This document shows, piece after piece, positions 51,757 to 62,062 of a stretch of 64,000 nucleotides of DNA. Source of the DNA: Tetranychus cinnabarinus (lineage: Eukaryota; Arthropoda; Arachnida; Trombidiformes; Tetranychidae); NCBI GenBank assembly GCA_022266195.1, contig WHVY01000011.1:930001-994000 (forward strand), written 5' to 3'. Each line of letters starts with the position of its first letter. Position 1 is the stretch's first letter. The position numbers were made by a program, and so were the translations under genes. A model generated the notes under the pieces. The model had not been told where the DNA came from, ran no database searches, and saw only the letters and a list, made by a program, of their open reading frames with translations.

Positions 51757-52043
51757 GGGGAAGTTCACGATCTGATCAAAATTAGTTGCCAACTTTTCGA
51801 TTTCGGCATTTTATCGACTTTATTTGTGTTAAAATGTATTTTTAATTGCTTAACAATAACATTCATTAGATGCATTTGTAATAAAACAAATACAAATCCT
51901 TGTACATGTAGAGAAACATACAAATTTTTCTAGAAAAAAGTCGATTCAATGCCGAAATCGAAAAGTGGACAGTTGAGAAGGTGGAATGTATCGATGGCTA
52001 CCAATTAATTCTCGATATCGATTGATCAGATCGTGAACTACCC
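51757..52043. mobile_element. ~287-bp inverted-repeat element, non-autonomous
   Basis: The left end GGGGAAGTTCACGATCTGAT (from 51757) is repeated in inverse at the right end (TTGATCAGATCGTGAACTAC, 52022-52041, then CC). A second pair of arms inside, CTTTTCGATTTCGGCATT (left) and AATGCCGAAATCGAAAAG (right), extends the symmetry. The right half has extra sequence near 51967-52020. No frame is coding. I cannot define a target-site duplication, so the superfamily is unknown. Confidence 0.7.
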
Positions 52044-52075
52044 TCTTAAGATGAAATTGGAAATATTTACTTTAT

Positions 52076-52190
52076 TTTCTTATCTTTTCACTAACCTGAT
52101 GAAACAATTGTTTCCTGAAATCAAAACTTTCATTTGACCAATCAATTGAAATCTCATGATAATCTTCACCCGAATGCCTACTTTTATTAA
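52076..52190 (-). pseudogene. isolated exon-2 fragment of the ubiquitin-like family
   Basis: This stretch matches exon 2 of the two intact family genes at 59302-59399 and 61122-61219, together with part of their flanking intron (the pyrimidine tract before CCTGATGAAAC on the + strand). The minus-strand translation after the break reads HSGEDYHEISIDWSNESFDF and on to QLFHQ, with a donor-like GTTAGT. One base is missing near its start (AAAGTAGGCATT against AAAGTAAGGCATT), which breaks the frame, and no other exon is nearby. Because intron sequence came along, it arose from DNA and not from mRNA. Confidence 0.85.
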
Positions 52191-52324
52191 AAAGGACAAT
52201 GAGCATATTGAAAAACTGATTAATAGTCTAATAGTAATTATGCATAAAGCACAATTTATGAATTAACAGGATTATTATTTAACATAATGACAATTTGTTG
52301 AAGTAATTTGATTATTGAAAGGTA

Positions 52325-52729
52325 TTGGTTAACGATAAGACGATTTTATCATGCTTTACCATGTGGATAATGTGTCTCTCCTGTTTACCTCGAAGGCTTG
52401 TTGAAGTAAATGGCGATGGAATGATTATTTTGGTTAAACTAAATCATTTTCTTGGTAATCACTTTAATTCATGTTCAACTGTTTCGTTTGATGTTAATTT
52501 TGTGTTGTCATCAATCTCTAGCATTTCTGTATTTCCAAAGGTATGTGAAGATTCCAATTCCATTATCATGATTGCTCATGATCTTGAGTTTTTATCCTTC
52601 ATTTTTTTCCTTTTCTTTTCTTCTTCTTTTCCTTTTCTCATTTTGCTTCTTTTTTTTCTCTCGAGTTAACTAAATTTGTTTCAGATCGCGGAGGCTGATG
52701 ATGAAGATGAAGATGAAAACCTATTTAAG
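52325..52729 (+). other. candidate upstream coding exons of FAM193
   Basis: A frame open from 52325 to a good donor (CCAAAG/GTATGT at 52540/52541) is followed by a strong pyrimidine tract and acceptor (TTTCAG ending 52684). A 45-nt exon 52685-52729 encodes IAEADDEDEDENLFK and ends at a GTAGAC donor. Both junctions are in phase 0, and the next possible FAM193 exon (54062-54123, PQPDYQSLGQFQFFCGKTLV) also starts in phase 0. The phases fit, but I see no family similarity in the first part, so this remains a suggestion. Confidence 0.25.
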
Positions 52730-54061
52730 GTAGACTGGCAAAGCAATCTCAACTGTAGCTACACAATGCAAATATTACCTTTGTTATCCAACAAATTGGG
52801 CTTTACACTTGTTCAGGACCTTTTAACCTCGTTACACCAAGCAATATTTCAGTTGAGAGACTTGACATTTGCAATTGAATTTGTTTCAACCAATTTTTTC
52901 CATCGATTTCAACTCATTATTTCTAGATTATTGATTGTTGAACACTCGTTGTCACACTAAATGTTGATTGTTATCAACATGTAAAACATCAATTTCTGTA
53001 TCTTTCCTATTTACTTTTGGTTAATTTTGTTCCAAGTTGAGTTCACTTCATCGCCATTTTCGCGATTGTCAGGAAACAATTTATTGCTGTTAAACATGCA
53101 AAGGTGAATCAACATAAATGTATTAATATGAATATCAGTTTATTTCCAACTGCAATTTCATGAATATTTTTCTTGCCCATTCAAACAAACCAATCAAATA
53201 TTATAATATAACTTTGAATGCAACTTGACCAGCATCTATTTTCACCAACTGGTCACTGTAAACATGAAAGAAGCGATTTAATTATTTCTACTTCTGGTAA
53301 TAAAATCAAAGCATTTTACAAATGCTACCTAATTCCCTGGTTTATAATTATAACAATTGAATATTATTTACCACTTGAGTCAATTATGTGTGATAAAAAG
53401 AAGAGAGTAAACCGGAAAAAAGGTAACCAGCAGAAAAAAACAATTCCTGGTTCAATTAAACATTACAAATGGTCTGTTCAATAGATTGTTCATTAGGGCA
53501 TCAAAAGAAGGAAATCTGAATCAACTAAATAAATATCGATTACAGCTTCTATTCATTGTTTAATCAATATATTGATTGGTCTCTAATAATGCCAAACTAA
53601 GGAAATATTGTCTTAATACATCTCTTCCTTAAACTTTTACAATTTACATTGTTTTTCATTTTATCTCACAATTTCATTTTTTTATTTCAATATTTCAACG
53701 AGATGTAACCTGAAAACTTTCAACCAGATGCGACCGATGCGGTTGTGGCCAAACCACTTGTTAGATTTGCCCATTTCAATTTTGATCCTATTTAACAAAC
53801 GCTCAGAAAATGAACATTAAAATAATTTTGACTGAACACAATCCTTTTCAATAAAAAGTTTTCATTATTGGTAGACATTTGTGTTTCAAGTCAGTCAGGT
53901 AGTTGAGTGTCATCTGGTGGTTGATTTACTCATAAATTGAGTTGGATAATAATACAACCGTTAGATGCCGCTAACAAGTAAGTAGAGAAGTTGGAATTGA
54001 AATTCAGAGTGCTGTTTATTTTACTTGAGTTGTTTATCATTTTAATAATTATTTTTTTTAG
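52730..54061. other. spacer or intron upstream of FAM193
   Basis: Nothing certain. An 88-codon + strand frame at 53218-53484 has no recognised domain. A donor-like CTAACAAGTAAGTAG near 53970 may close a 5' untranslated exon of FAM193. Confidence 0.4.
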
Positions 54062-54225
54062 CCGCAGCCTGATTATCAAAGTTTAGGCCAATTTCAATTT
54101 TTCTGCGGAAAAACACTTGTTCGGTGAGTAATTATGATTGCTTATTTTGATAATAGCACCTTTTAACACAACATTCTTTCTTCTTGTTTTTGTCTTCATC
54201 TTTCAGAACCCGGAATTCAACTCAA

Positions 54226-57200
54226 ATGGCTGTGGCCAGTGGACATGAAGCTGACAATGTTTATTTTGAGGATGATGAAGAAGAAGAGGAGTATGATGAT
54301 GATGAAGTAGAAGACGATGACGATGACGACGATGATGAATCTTGCTCGGATCAGGTATGTTTTCCTACCAAAAAAAAGCTATGGGGAAGGAACAGCATCA
54401 GCTATTTAACAAGTCTAAGTGCAGGATGAGGGAAAGAAAAGATGATCCTCTGACCTCTTTTCTGACTTTTCACCGAGATTTGTTCGTTGGATTGATGTGA
54501 TTATTCTTTTGTCAACCGATTTAACCTTGTTACATCAGAGCTTCAATCCATTGTCTGCATGCTTCTCTCAAACTCTCTCCCTCATCTATTCTCTTCACTT
54601 GCTATTATGCTTTTTATCCTCCCTTGCCTCGCATCAACATCCTTATGATCAAGTGTAATTCTGTAGCATGTTACATAGGCAACAAGATTAGGTGTACCCA
54701 CAAAAATGTTCCTTTACACCCATTCCTTCAATTGGAAAACTTCACTGATTTAAACTTAATTATCTTTTCTTTTCTTCTCAATTTTCATTCATACTCTATA
54801 GAGTTCAACTACCTCAACATCAACCAGCAATAATCAAAGGGTGGATGGAGGAAGAGTTTGTGACTGTTGCTATTGTGAAGTTTTTGGACATGGCATGCCA
54901 GCAGTTGCCCCGACATCAAGGAATTACAATGAAATGAGAGAGCGACTTAGATCGCGATTGAATAAGAGAAAAGCGGAAAGAGGAAGATGTGAAAATCGTT
55001 CTAATGTTAGTGCTATCGGTAATGATAAACGCAAAGAAGTGGTTGGAAAAGAGGATAATCGAGATTTAGAGGAGCTCTTAAACTATATTGAAGGAACAAC
55101 CAATCGAGACGCTAATAAACCAGGTAAAACTAAAAAGAAAAAAGAAAAGCAGAAAAAGAAGAAGGAAAAACAAAAAGACAAGAAGTCGTCCTCATCATTA
55201 AATATTATGAATTCGAGTGTTGATAGCGAAACAAGCAATCCTAATCAAGCGGATTCAAAGACAAATGTGTTAAAGTGTAATTTAAGTGAACCAACATCCG
55301 ATAAAGTTAATAATCACAAAGATAATTATTCCAATGCCTCAAAAGAAGATAAGTCAACTCAAGCAATTTTCGACTTATCGACACCATCAGGTAGTCATAA
55401 TCTCAGTCCACATGTTGAAAGGACAAAAGAAAGAAAACATAGCAATCAAATCGATCACAACAGCTATCGCAACACATCAGCTACCATTGCCAGTGATCAT
55501 AAGGTGGCTTGTAATCACTCTATTTCATCTTCTAATATAAAAAAGACGAAAGAAGAAAAAAGACGAAATGGAGATGAGACAAAAAGTGACAAGAATCAGA
55601 TTATTCATACTGAATTTGCCTCTACTGATTCACATGAAGGCCAACAACCAACGCACCAAATTTCTCAAGAGAGGCATAATCATGTTCGTTGCTCATCATC
55701 AACGCCAACCTCACTGTAAGTTACTTCAATAATCATCATTGTTAATTGTTCACCAATTTTTTGCCATTATTCTTTTTCTCATAAACCCGGTGACCATCCA
55801 GCCATCACCCAACATTCTCACAATAGTGTCGTTGATTCCCAAATATTACAGTTACATAAAGTGTACTTTGTCATTTATCTAACGAGATTTGTTGTAAAGC
55901 ATTTTCCATACAAATGTTTACTGTTTTGCGAGACTTTCAATTTTGAAATTTACTTTACACTCTAGCTCTCTCTTTACTTTTTGTATTCATATCTTTATCT
56001 TTTCTCTTCGCTAGTTTTTGTTTCCATTTAACATGTTTTCACAACTAATTTCAAGTTCATTGAATCGATGAAAATTCTTTTAAAGGCCGTTAATAACTTT
56101 TACTGGTTTTCCTGTACACGCGCTGTAATAATAAAGTAAATCTAATATAACCTGCTGTGTTAATAAATAGCTCATCAATGGAGCGTATTATTCACAGTTG
56201 TTTTGTCTGGACTTGGTGATGGCTAGTTGAGTTTTATCCAAGGTTAATGTTTCAAATAACTACTAAAATTTATCTTTTCTCATTCTTTTATTTTTTGTAG
56301 AGTTAATCATGAAAGAAGTCCGTCTCATTGTTCCATCAATGTATCTAATTCGACAAATAATTCATCGACTTCAAGAACGACGACGAGTATTTCAAAGGTG
56401 GCCTCATCTACATCAACAACCCTTTATCCTTCTAGAACACCATCATCTCCACCTCCTCTAGCACCAAGCATAGCCACAACTGCAAAATTAGAAACAACAT
56501 CAAAATCATCATTAACACTGTCATTAATAACATCAGCCTCATCATCAACAACAACAACAACAATATCCTCATCGCCATCGAGATCATCCTCCTCATCTGC
56601 AACAAAAACATCATCATCAACCACTTCTAATGATATCTCAGATCACTGTGTCAATCCTTCGACAACAGTATCATTTAGAAGTAAAAATGGGCAGAAATTT
56701 AGTCAAAGTTCCGGTATAAATAATGCTTCAAATAAAAAACCGCACCAGGACAGATTGAAAGAATCAATTCCATCTAGTGATAAGAGAAATTGTCTAAACT
56801 TAGCTACTCATAACTCGCCTCATCAATTAATTGAAGAGACACTCTCATCGACACCAAAAAATAGTAAAAGACGTGATAAACGAGAAAATAAGAGTCGTAA
56901 TAAGAATATTTCAGATGATATTCTATCTCCAGGTATATAAATTACATCAAATTTACATTGAAACTGAACGTTAAAATTTCCAAATCTATTATTTAATCTC
57001 ATTTTTCTAATCTTTTATTGATTTCCTTTAGATGAAGTATTCAGGCCCAAAGACATTGATCTTGAAAATGATGAATTAGATGAAACCGAGAAAGAAATTG
57101 AGGCTTTTAAAAGGTTTGAAGTGAAAACCAACTAATATCAAACTTAATTTAATTAACTTTTCTTTCTCTTTTTATTCTCAGGTTTTGTTACAACTCTGTG

Positions 57201-57323
57201 CCACTTGCTCGGAAAGACAAAGTTAATGTTCATGTAAATCTAAAAGACATACTGTTTAAGAGAAGTCCAATAAGTGGTAATCTAGAAATTAAACATTCTG
57301 TAAAAAATGAACCTGGTAAATGA
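54226..57323 (+). CDS. FAM193: FAM193 family protein
   Basis: A conserved animal protein of poorly known function. The model is 632 aa in five exons: 54226-54354, 54802-55715, 56301-56932, 57032-57113 and 57182-57323; phases 0, 2, 1, 2 all match. An acidic run near the start (EEEEEYDDDEVEDDDDDDDD) is followed by the family block SSTTSTSTSNN, then CDCCYCEVFGHG, PAVAPTSRNYNEMRERLRSR and DLEELLNYIEG. The middle is low-complexity (Lys-rich, then Ser/Thr-rich). The C-terminal family domain FRPKDIDLENDELDETEKEI...FKRFCYNSV is split over the last two exons. I start at the ATG 54226; the reading frame continues upstream through an exon at 54062-54123 (GTGAGT donor), so the true start may be farther 5'. 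The donor of exon 4 (GTTTGA) is weak but the protein junction KRFC supports it. Confidence 0.88.
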
Positions 57324-58565
57324 AATCCAGACAAATCAAGTGAAAACCAAAGTAAAATTGGACAAGATGGAGGCATTTTCGCAAAATGTCCCGAGGATAA
57401 ATTAACTGACAAAATAAATTAAACAGGCGATCCAAATCATGAAGACACCAACAACAACAATTATCAAACAATAATCAAAGAAAGTTGTGCCAAGGGACTC
57501 TCAAAGCTCTACTTTTCGGCCATGTTTTATTATTGTTTCAAGTTTTCATCATTTCTTCTCTCTTTCCCTTCTCTCTAAACCCACTAATGGGTGCGCAAAA
57601 AAAGGTAAAATCAATGGCCATTGAAAAAGAGTTGATAATCTCTGAGCTTTCTAAGTTTAATTTTGTGCTGTTGTACACCAAACTCTAAATGATGAAAAGA
57701 ATACGGTTGAACCTTCATCTTCTGATTGATGGCAAAACATCCAGTTGTAGATGAAACAAATCGTTATTCAGAATCGCATTAAATTGGAAAACACCAAAAC
57801 AAAAAATCCAAGTCTGTAGCAGCGAAAGTTGAAATCTTCTTAGAAAAGATGTAATGTAAAATGTTATGAATGCTATTACCTAGTGTGATACACAATTATA
57901 AACATAAGTATTTTTCACCAAACAGCGAAAGAAATTTTGAACACAAGAATGGATAAATGGTAAACCAATGGTCAATTTGTGCTTCGTATCCTAATCAATC
58001 GAGGAAACAAAACTAAACACTCTTAATTAAAACCACATTGGATTCAAAATTGATCATTTGGATATAGAAAAAAAACTTCATTGAGCAAAATAATTTTGGT
58101 AATACTTATTCAATAAGACTGTTGTTTTATTTCTAAACTTTCCTCTTTTTCTTCTTCTCTCTCCACTTCTCTTTTCATCTTATTAAAAGATTGAGAGATT
58201 TCAAAAGGAATCATGGTTTAAGGAAAAGTTGACTATTTAAGTTTTCGGTGTTCTGTTATTTTAGAGCAAAAATCGAACGAGAGAAAGAAAATTATTTATA
58301 TAAATAAATGTGTCAAATGATTGAAAAGTTATCACCATCTACAAAGCAAATGATTGAAACTTGTATAAAAATAAAATAAAAATAACAAGTATTTCTAAGA
58401 AAATGAAATTTTCATATGATTAAATATCATTTTATGATCTTATCGATTTATTGTTCATTTCTTCCATTGAATAAGATCGGATTTGTTCACGGTAAAGCAA
58501 TCAATTTTGAGACAAAATGAAAAATACAACGAAATTTAAGTTAACTACGGTAACGAGTACAAGTA
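57324..58565. other. FAM193 3' region and convergent spacer
   Basis: No gene seen. Plus-strand AATAAA at 58303-58308 may end a long FAM193 3' untranslated region. Minus-strand AATAAA at 58447-58452, in the block shared by all family copies, is the likely signal for the first ubiquitin-like gene, which converges on FAM193. Confidence 0.5.
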
Positions 58566-59485
58566 TTAATACTTATTATAATCCAACCACTTTAACGCTT
58601 CGTACTTATTAGGATCGCTTCGAGAAGCAATATAAGTTTGGAACTTTACTTCAACGTCTTGTTTTGAAATAGAAAAGGCAAGATCCCTTATTCTACAGTT
58701 ATATGGGGCAGGATGAGCGTGTACAATGCTCATTATCTCCCTTTTATGATCATTACACACAGCCTCTTTGGTGCGTTGCCTTTCCTCTTTTGTTTGTCCA
58801 TGAGCCATTGGATCCAGAATGTATGCTTTTATGATCTCTGAAATTCTTCTAGAAAAAGATCGTCTACACAAATAATGGCAATATTTTAGGTTACATCCAA
58901 ATTCAGTAGCTACATCACGATGGACCAATCGATACACACAATTTATATTTTTATACATTAATGTTTCAAGTAGAAAACAATCGCCATCTTGAAAAACACT
59001 CATTGCATGCTCTTTGGTAACCAATCGTGGATTCCATTCGCTGTATATAATCATGAAAAGAAATTAAACTTTAATAGAGCGCTAACATAAAGTTAAATAA
59101 TAATTTTATTTTAAAATAATTGTACCTTACTCCGGAGCATTCGGTATTTACCAGGCATTCGACACCCGAACGAGGTTCTTCATTGTGGACACATAAAGAC
59201 ATTTGTTGTTTAATCGGTATGCCTGTGTATGCAGCTAGCTAAAAAACAAATATAAGTCGAATTAGAAAATATTGGCTTTCTTTTCTTTACTTCTTACTTA
59301 CCTGATGAAACAATTGTTTCCTAAAATCAAAATTTTCATTTGACCAATCAATTGAAATCTCATGATAATACTCATCCGAATGCCTTACTTTTATTGTAAC
59401 TAAACAAAAAAAGAAAACATTTAAAAACTGAATCAAAATACAAACGAAACTTACTTTTATCAGAATTACTATTCTCTTGATTCAT
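58566..59485 (-). CDS. divergent ubiquitin-like protein, family copy A
   Basis: Function unknown. The model is 238 aa in four exons: 59455-59485, 59302-59399, 59126-59238 and 58566-59040, phases 1, 0, 2. The first ~115 residues look like a ubiquitin-like beta-grasp fold: strand ITIKVRH, strand HEISIDWS, helix FDFRKQLFHQLAAYTGIPIK, and later MSVFQDGDCFLLE, which resembles the last strand pair (..xDGDxLLL). The expected middle strands are replaced by a Cys-containing stretch (residues about 54-85). The C-terminal ~120 residues carry HRDVATEFGCNLKYCHYLCR, then ILDPMAHGQTKEERQRTKEA and HAHPAPYNC; I do not recognise this domain. No C-terminal Gly-Gly is present, so conjugation is unlikely. Exon 3's donor (GTACAA) was set by alignment with copy B. 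A hAT-like palindrome lies 195 bp upstream. Confidence 0.8.
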
Positions 59486-59680
59486 TTCACTTCAAAAAAT
59501 ATATTTTGAAACAAATTAAAAATAAGTTATTTTAGCAGAAGAATTACAAAATTTCAATTTGAGCACAAATATGGTGGAGCAAAAGTAGATCACTTCTTGT
59601 GTGTAGCAAAGACTCAACTAAGATCACTTTTAAAGAGACTCTTTAGTCATGAATGTTTCTCAAAACCAGTTTATAAGAAG

Positions 59681-60137
59681 GGTAAGTCTTAAGAAGTCCT
59701 CGTCGGCTCACTTCTCTTCTCATTAGCCACAGCTAGTTTCGGCTTGAGCCGAGTGGCTAATCAAAAAAACTTAATATTTAAGAGTTAAATTTAACAATTA
59801 ACTTTGTTATACAGCCCAGTCAGTTATATTAATATCATCTGGTAATTATGATTCATTTTTTACAACTCAGAGATCATTTCCGAATCAGTAATGCATTGTA
59901 AACATGAAATGGCATCATTTTCATCATTGAATTCAGGAAAACTGAAATTAAGACGAGACTTACGTTTGTTAAGCTTGTAGAACTGCTATTATCTTTAAAT
60001 TAAGTGAATAACAAAGTTAATTGTTAAATTTAACTCTTAAATATTGAGTTTTTTTGATTAGCCACTCGGCTTAAGCCGAAACTAGCTGTGGCTAATGAGA
60101 AGAGAAGTGAGCCGACGAGGACTTCTTAAGACTTACC
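59681..60137. mobile_element. 457-bp palindromic element with 8-bp target duplication (hAT-like MITE)
   Basis: The arms of about 132 bp at 59681-59812 and 60006-60137 are nearly identical inverted copies (ends GGTAAGTCTTAAGAAGTCCT). The flanks are ATAAGAAG (59673-59680) and ATAAGGAG (60138-60145), an 8-bp duplication with one mismatch, the size expected of hAT transposons. The core (about 190 bp) has no coding capacity. A smaller hairpin with TTCGGCTTGAGCCGA is nested in the left arm. The equivalent 5' flank of copy B (around 61490-61520) lacks the insertion, which shows an empty site. Confidence 0.9.
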
Positions 60138-60145
60138 ATAAGGAG

Positions 60146-60427
60146 ATTAGTCGTCATCTCGAGTTTAGTCATATGAATAGTCCAAACAGTTTTAGAGTCA
60201 TTTTAACAATCCTTCTTAAGTAGAGTAAACAAAGGTTACTAATCCACAAGTTAAAAACTAATAATGGCCAAAATTTTCATATTAAATATGATTTTATGAT
60301 CTTATCGATTTATTGCTCATTTCTTCCATTGAATAAGATTGGATTTTTGCACGGTAAAGCAATCAATTTTGAGACAAAATGAAAAATACAAAGAAATTAA
60401 GGTTAACCACGGTAACGAGAACAATTA
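60146..60427. other. spacer: 3' flank of copy B
   Basis: The right part (about 60280-60427) is a duplicate of the 3' flank of copy A (58415-58565), including the block ATCTTATCGATTTATTG, whose minus-strand AATAAA (60308-60313) is the likely polyadenylation signal. Confidence 0.65.
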
Positions 60428-61306
60428 TTATTTATAATCCAGGTATCGAGAAGCACTCTTAGCCTGGTACTTTATTTCACAGTCTTGTGGGACAGAATGA
60501 GCGTCTGCATTGCTGATTATCTCCCTGAGATGATCATCATACAAAGCTAATCTGATGCGTTTCCTTTCCTCTTCTGTTTGTCCATTGACCATTGGATCCA
60601 GAATGGGTTTCGATTGGTCTGCTTTTATGATCTCTGAAATTTTGCTAGTAAAAGATCGTCTACCCAAATAATGGCAATATTGAAGGTTACATCCAGATTC
60701 ATTAGCCACATCACGATGCACCAATTGATACGAGCAACTTATACCAGGAACTATATCATCTACATGCATTCTCGTTTCAAGTAGAAAACAATCGCCATCA
60801 TGAAAAGCGCTCATTGCAATCTCTTTGGTATCGTATTGCCAAGCGTAACGAGCGTTAAAAAATCTGAAGAATCGATGTTCAGAAATTAAATTTCCATTAG
60901 CGCACTTTCATAAAGTTAATTAAAAATTTTAATGAAAAATAATGTTACCCTGTTTCGTCGTGTTCAGCATTTAGCATATCGGCGTTGCGATGATGATTTA
61001 CATTAACCACGTGTACATCAGATTGTTGTTTAATCGGTATGCCTGTGTATGCAGATAGCTAAAAAACAAATATAAGATGAATTAGAAAATATTGACTTTC
61101 TTTTCTTTTCTTTTGACTTACCTGATGGAACAATTGTTTCCTGTAATCAAAACTTTCATTTGACCAATCAATTGTAATGTCATGATAATCCTCATCCGAA
61201 TGCCTTACTTTTATTGTAACTAAACAAAACAAAGAACACATTTAAATACTGAATCAAAATACAAACGAAACTTACTTTTATCAGAATTACTATTCTCTTG
61301 ATTCAT
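60428..61306 (-). CDS. divergent ubiquitin-like protein, family copy B
   Basis: A paralogue of copy A: 224 aa, exons 61276-61306, 61122-61219, 60949-61058 and 60428-60863, with the same intron positions and phases (1, 0, 2). Exon 1 is identical in sequence to copy A (MNQENSNSDK). Exon 2 encodes ITIKVRHSDEDYHDITIDWS and on to QLFHQ with few changes. After LSAYTGIPIKQQ the rest of exon 3 (SDVHVVNVNHHRNADMLNAE and on) has almost no similarity to copy A. Exon 4 keeps MSAFHDGDCFLLET, LVHRDVANESGCNLQYCHYL, KISEIIKADQSKPILDPM and HAHSVP-type (DAHSVPQDCE) blocks but ends 14 residues earlier in total. No di-Gly end. Function unknown; same alternatives as copy A. Confidence 0.8.
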
Positions 61307-61551
61307 TTCACTTTTAAAAATTATATTTTTGGTACAAATTAAAAATAAGTGAATTTAGAAAATGAATTTCAAAATTTCAATTTAAGCACAAAAATGGTGG
61401 AGCAAAAGTAGATCACTTCTCGTGTGTAACAAAAGACTAAACTAAGATCACTTATAAAGAGACTCTTTTTCCATGTTTCTCAATACCAGTTTTAAGATTA
61501 GTTTCGAGTTCAGTCATGAGTGTGCTTGTTCCAAACCAGCTGGACCAAACC
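61307..61551. promoter_or_regulatory. duplicated 5' flank of the ubiquitin-like genes
   Basis: The stretch 61310-61500 matches 59490-59675 upstream of copy A (shared words include AAATTTCAATTT, ATGGTGGAGCAAAAGTAGAT, CACTTCT.GTGTGTA and AAGAGACTCTTT). The promoter was thus copied with the gene, and conservation here outside coding DNA hints at recent duplication or shared control. Confidence 0.65.
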
Positions 61552-61711
61552 GCCTCTCCTGTTCTGTTTGTCTATTAACCATTGGATCCAGAATGGGTTG
61601 CAATTGGTCTGCTTTTATGAGCTATGAAATTTTTCTGGTAAAAGATCTTCTAACCAAATAATGGCAATGTTTCGGATTACATTCAGTTTGCTTAGCTCCA
61701 TCACGATGCAC
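61552..61711 (-). pseudogene. ubiquitin-like family copy C, exon-4 remnant
   Basis: The minus strand reads VHRDGAKQTECNPKHCHYLV, then RRSFTRKIS, a TAG stop, LIKADQLQPILDPMVNRQT, clearly the middle of exon 4 of copies A and B. The in-frame stop and loss of all other exons make it a pseudogene. It is followed (61740-61920) by the family's duplicated 3' flank, so it began as a full tandem copy that later lost its interior. Confidence 0.85.
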
Positions 61712-62062
61712 GATGAAAATCTACAAAACTCAACTAATCAAATCACATCTACAAAGAAAATGAATGAAACTTGTATAAAAATTAAATAAAAATAACACGA
61801 GTATTTCTAAAAAAATGAAATTTTCATGTGATTTTATGATCTTATCGATTTATTGTTCATTTCTTCGAATAAGATTGGATTTTTTCACGGTAAAGCAATT
61901 TTGAGTAAATAAATTTTTCATAAAAACAGCATAGACAATAGCATTGAAATCATTACTTTGTGGCAGATCATTTATTTAAGTTGGAAAATCTTGTTGAAAT
62001 ATTCCTCTTTGTTATCTCCATTCCATAGAACGAACATTCACAACATTTGATGGGCCCGGTTT
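61712..62062. other. duplicated 3' flank of copy C and UBLCP1 3' region
   Basis: 61740-61920 repeats the 3' flank of copies A and B (AAACTTGTATAAAAAT, ATGATCTTATCGATTTATTG, TTTTTCACGGTAAAGCAA). An AATAAA on the minus strand at 61971-61976 lies 87 bp after the UBLCP1 stop and is its probable polyadenylation signal. Confidence 0.65.

Noticed and set aside
53218..53484. 88-codon plus-strand frame (HLFSPTGHCKHERSDL)
   Set aside because: No recognised family, no splice link to FAM193 and weak context; not called a gene.
53720..53765. TRCDRCGCGQTT-like peptide on the plus strand
   Set aside because: Cysteine spacing is suggestive of a zinc motif, but the frame closes at once and no splice site fits.
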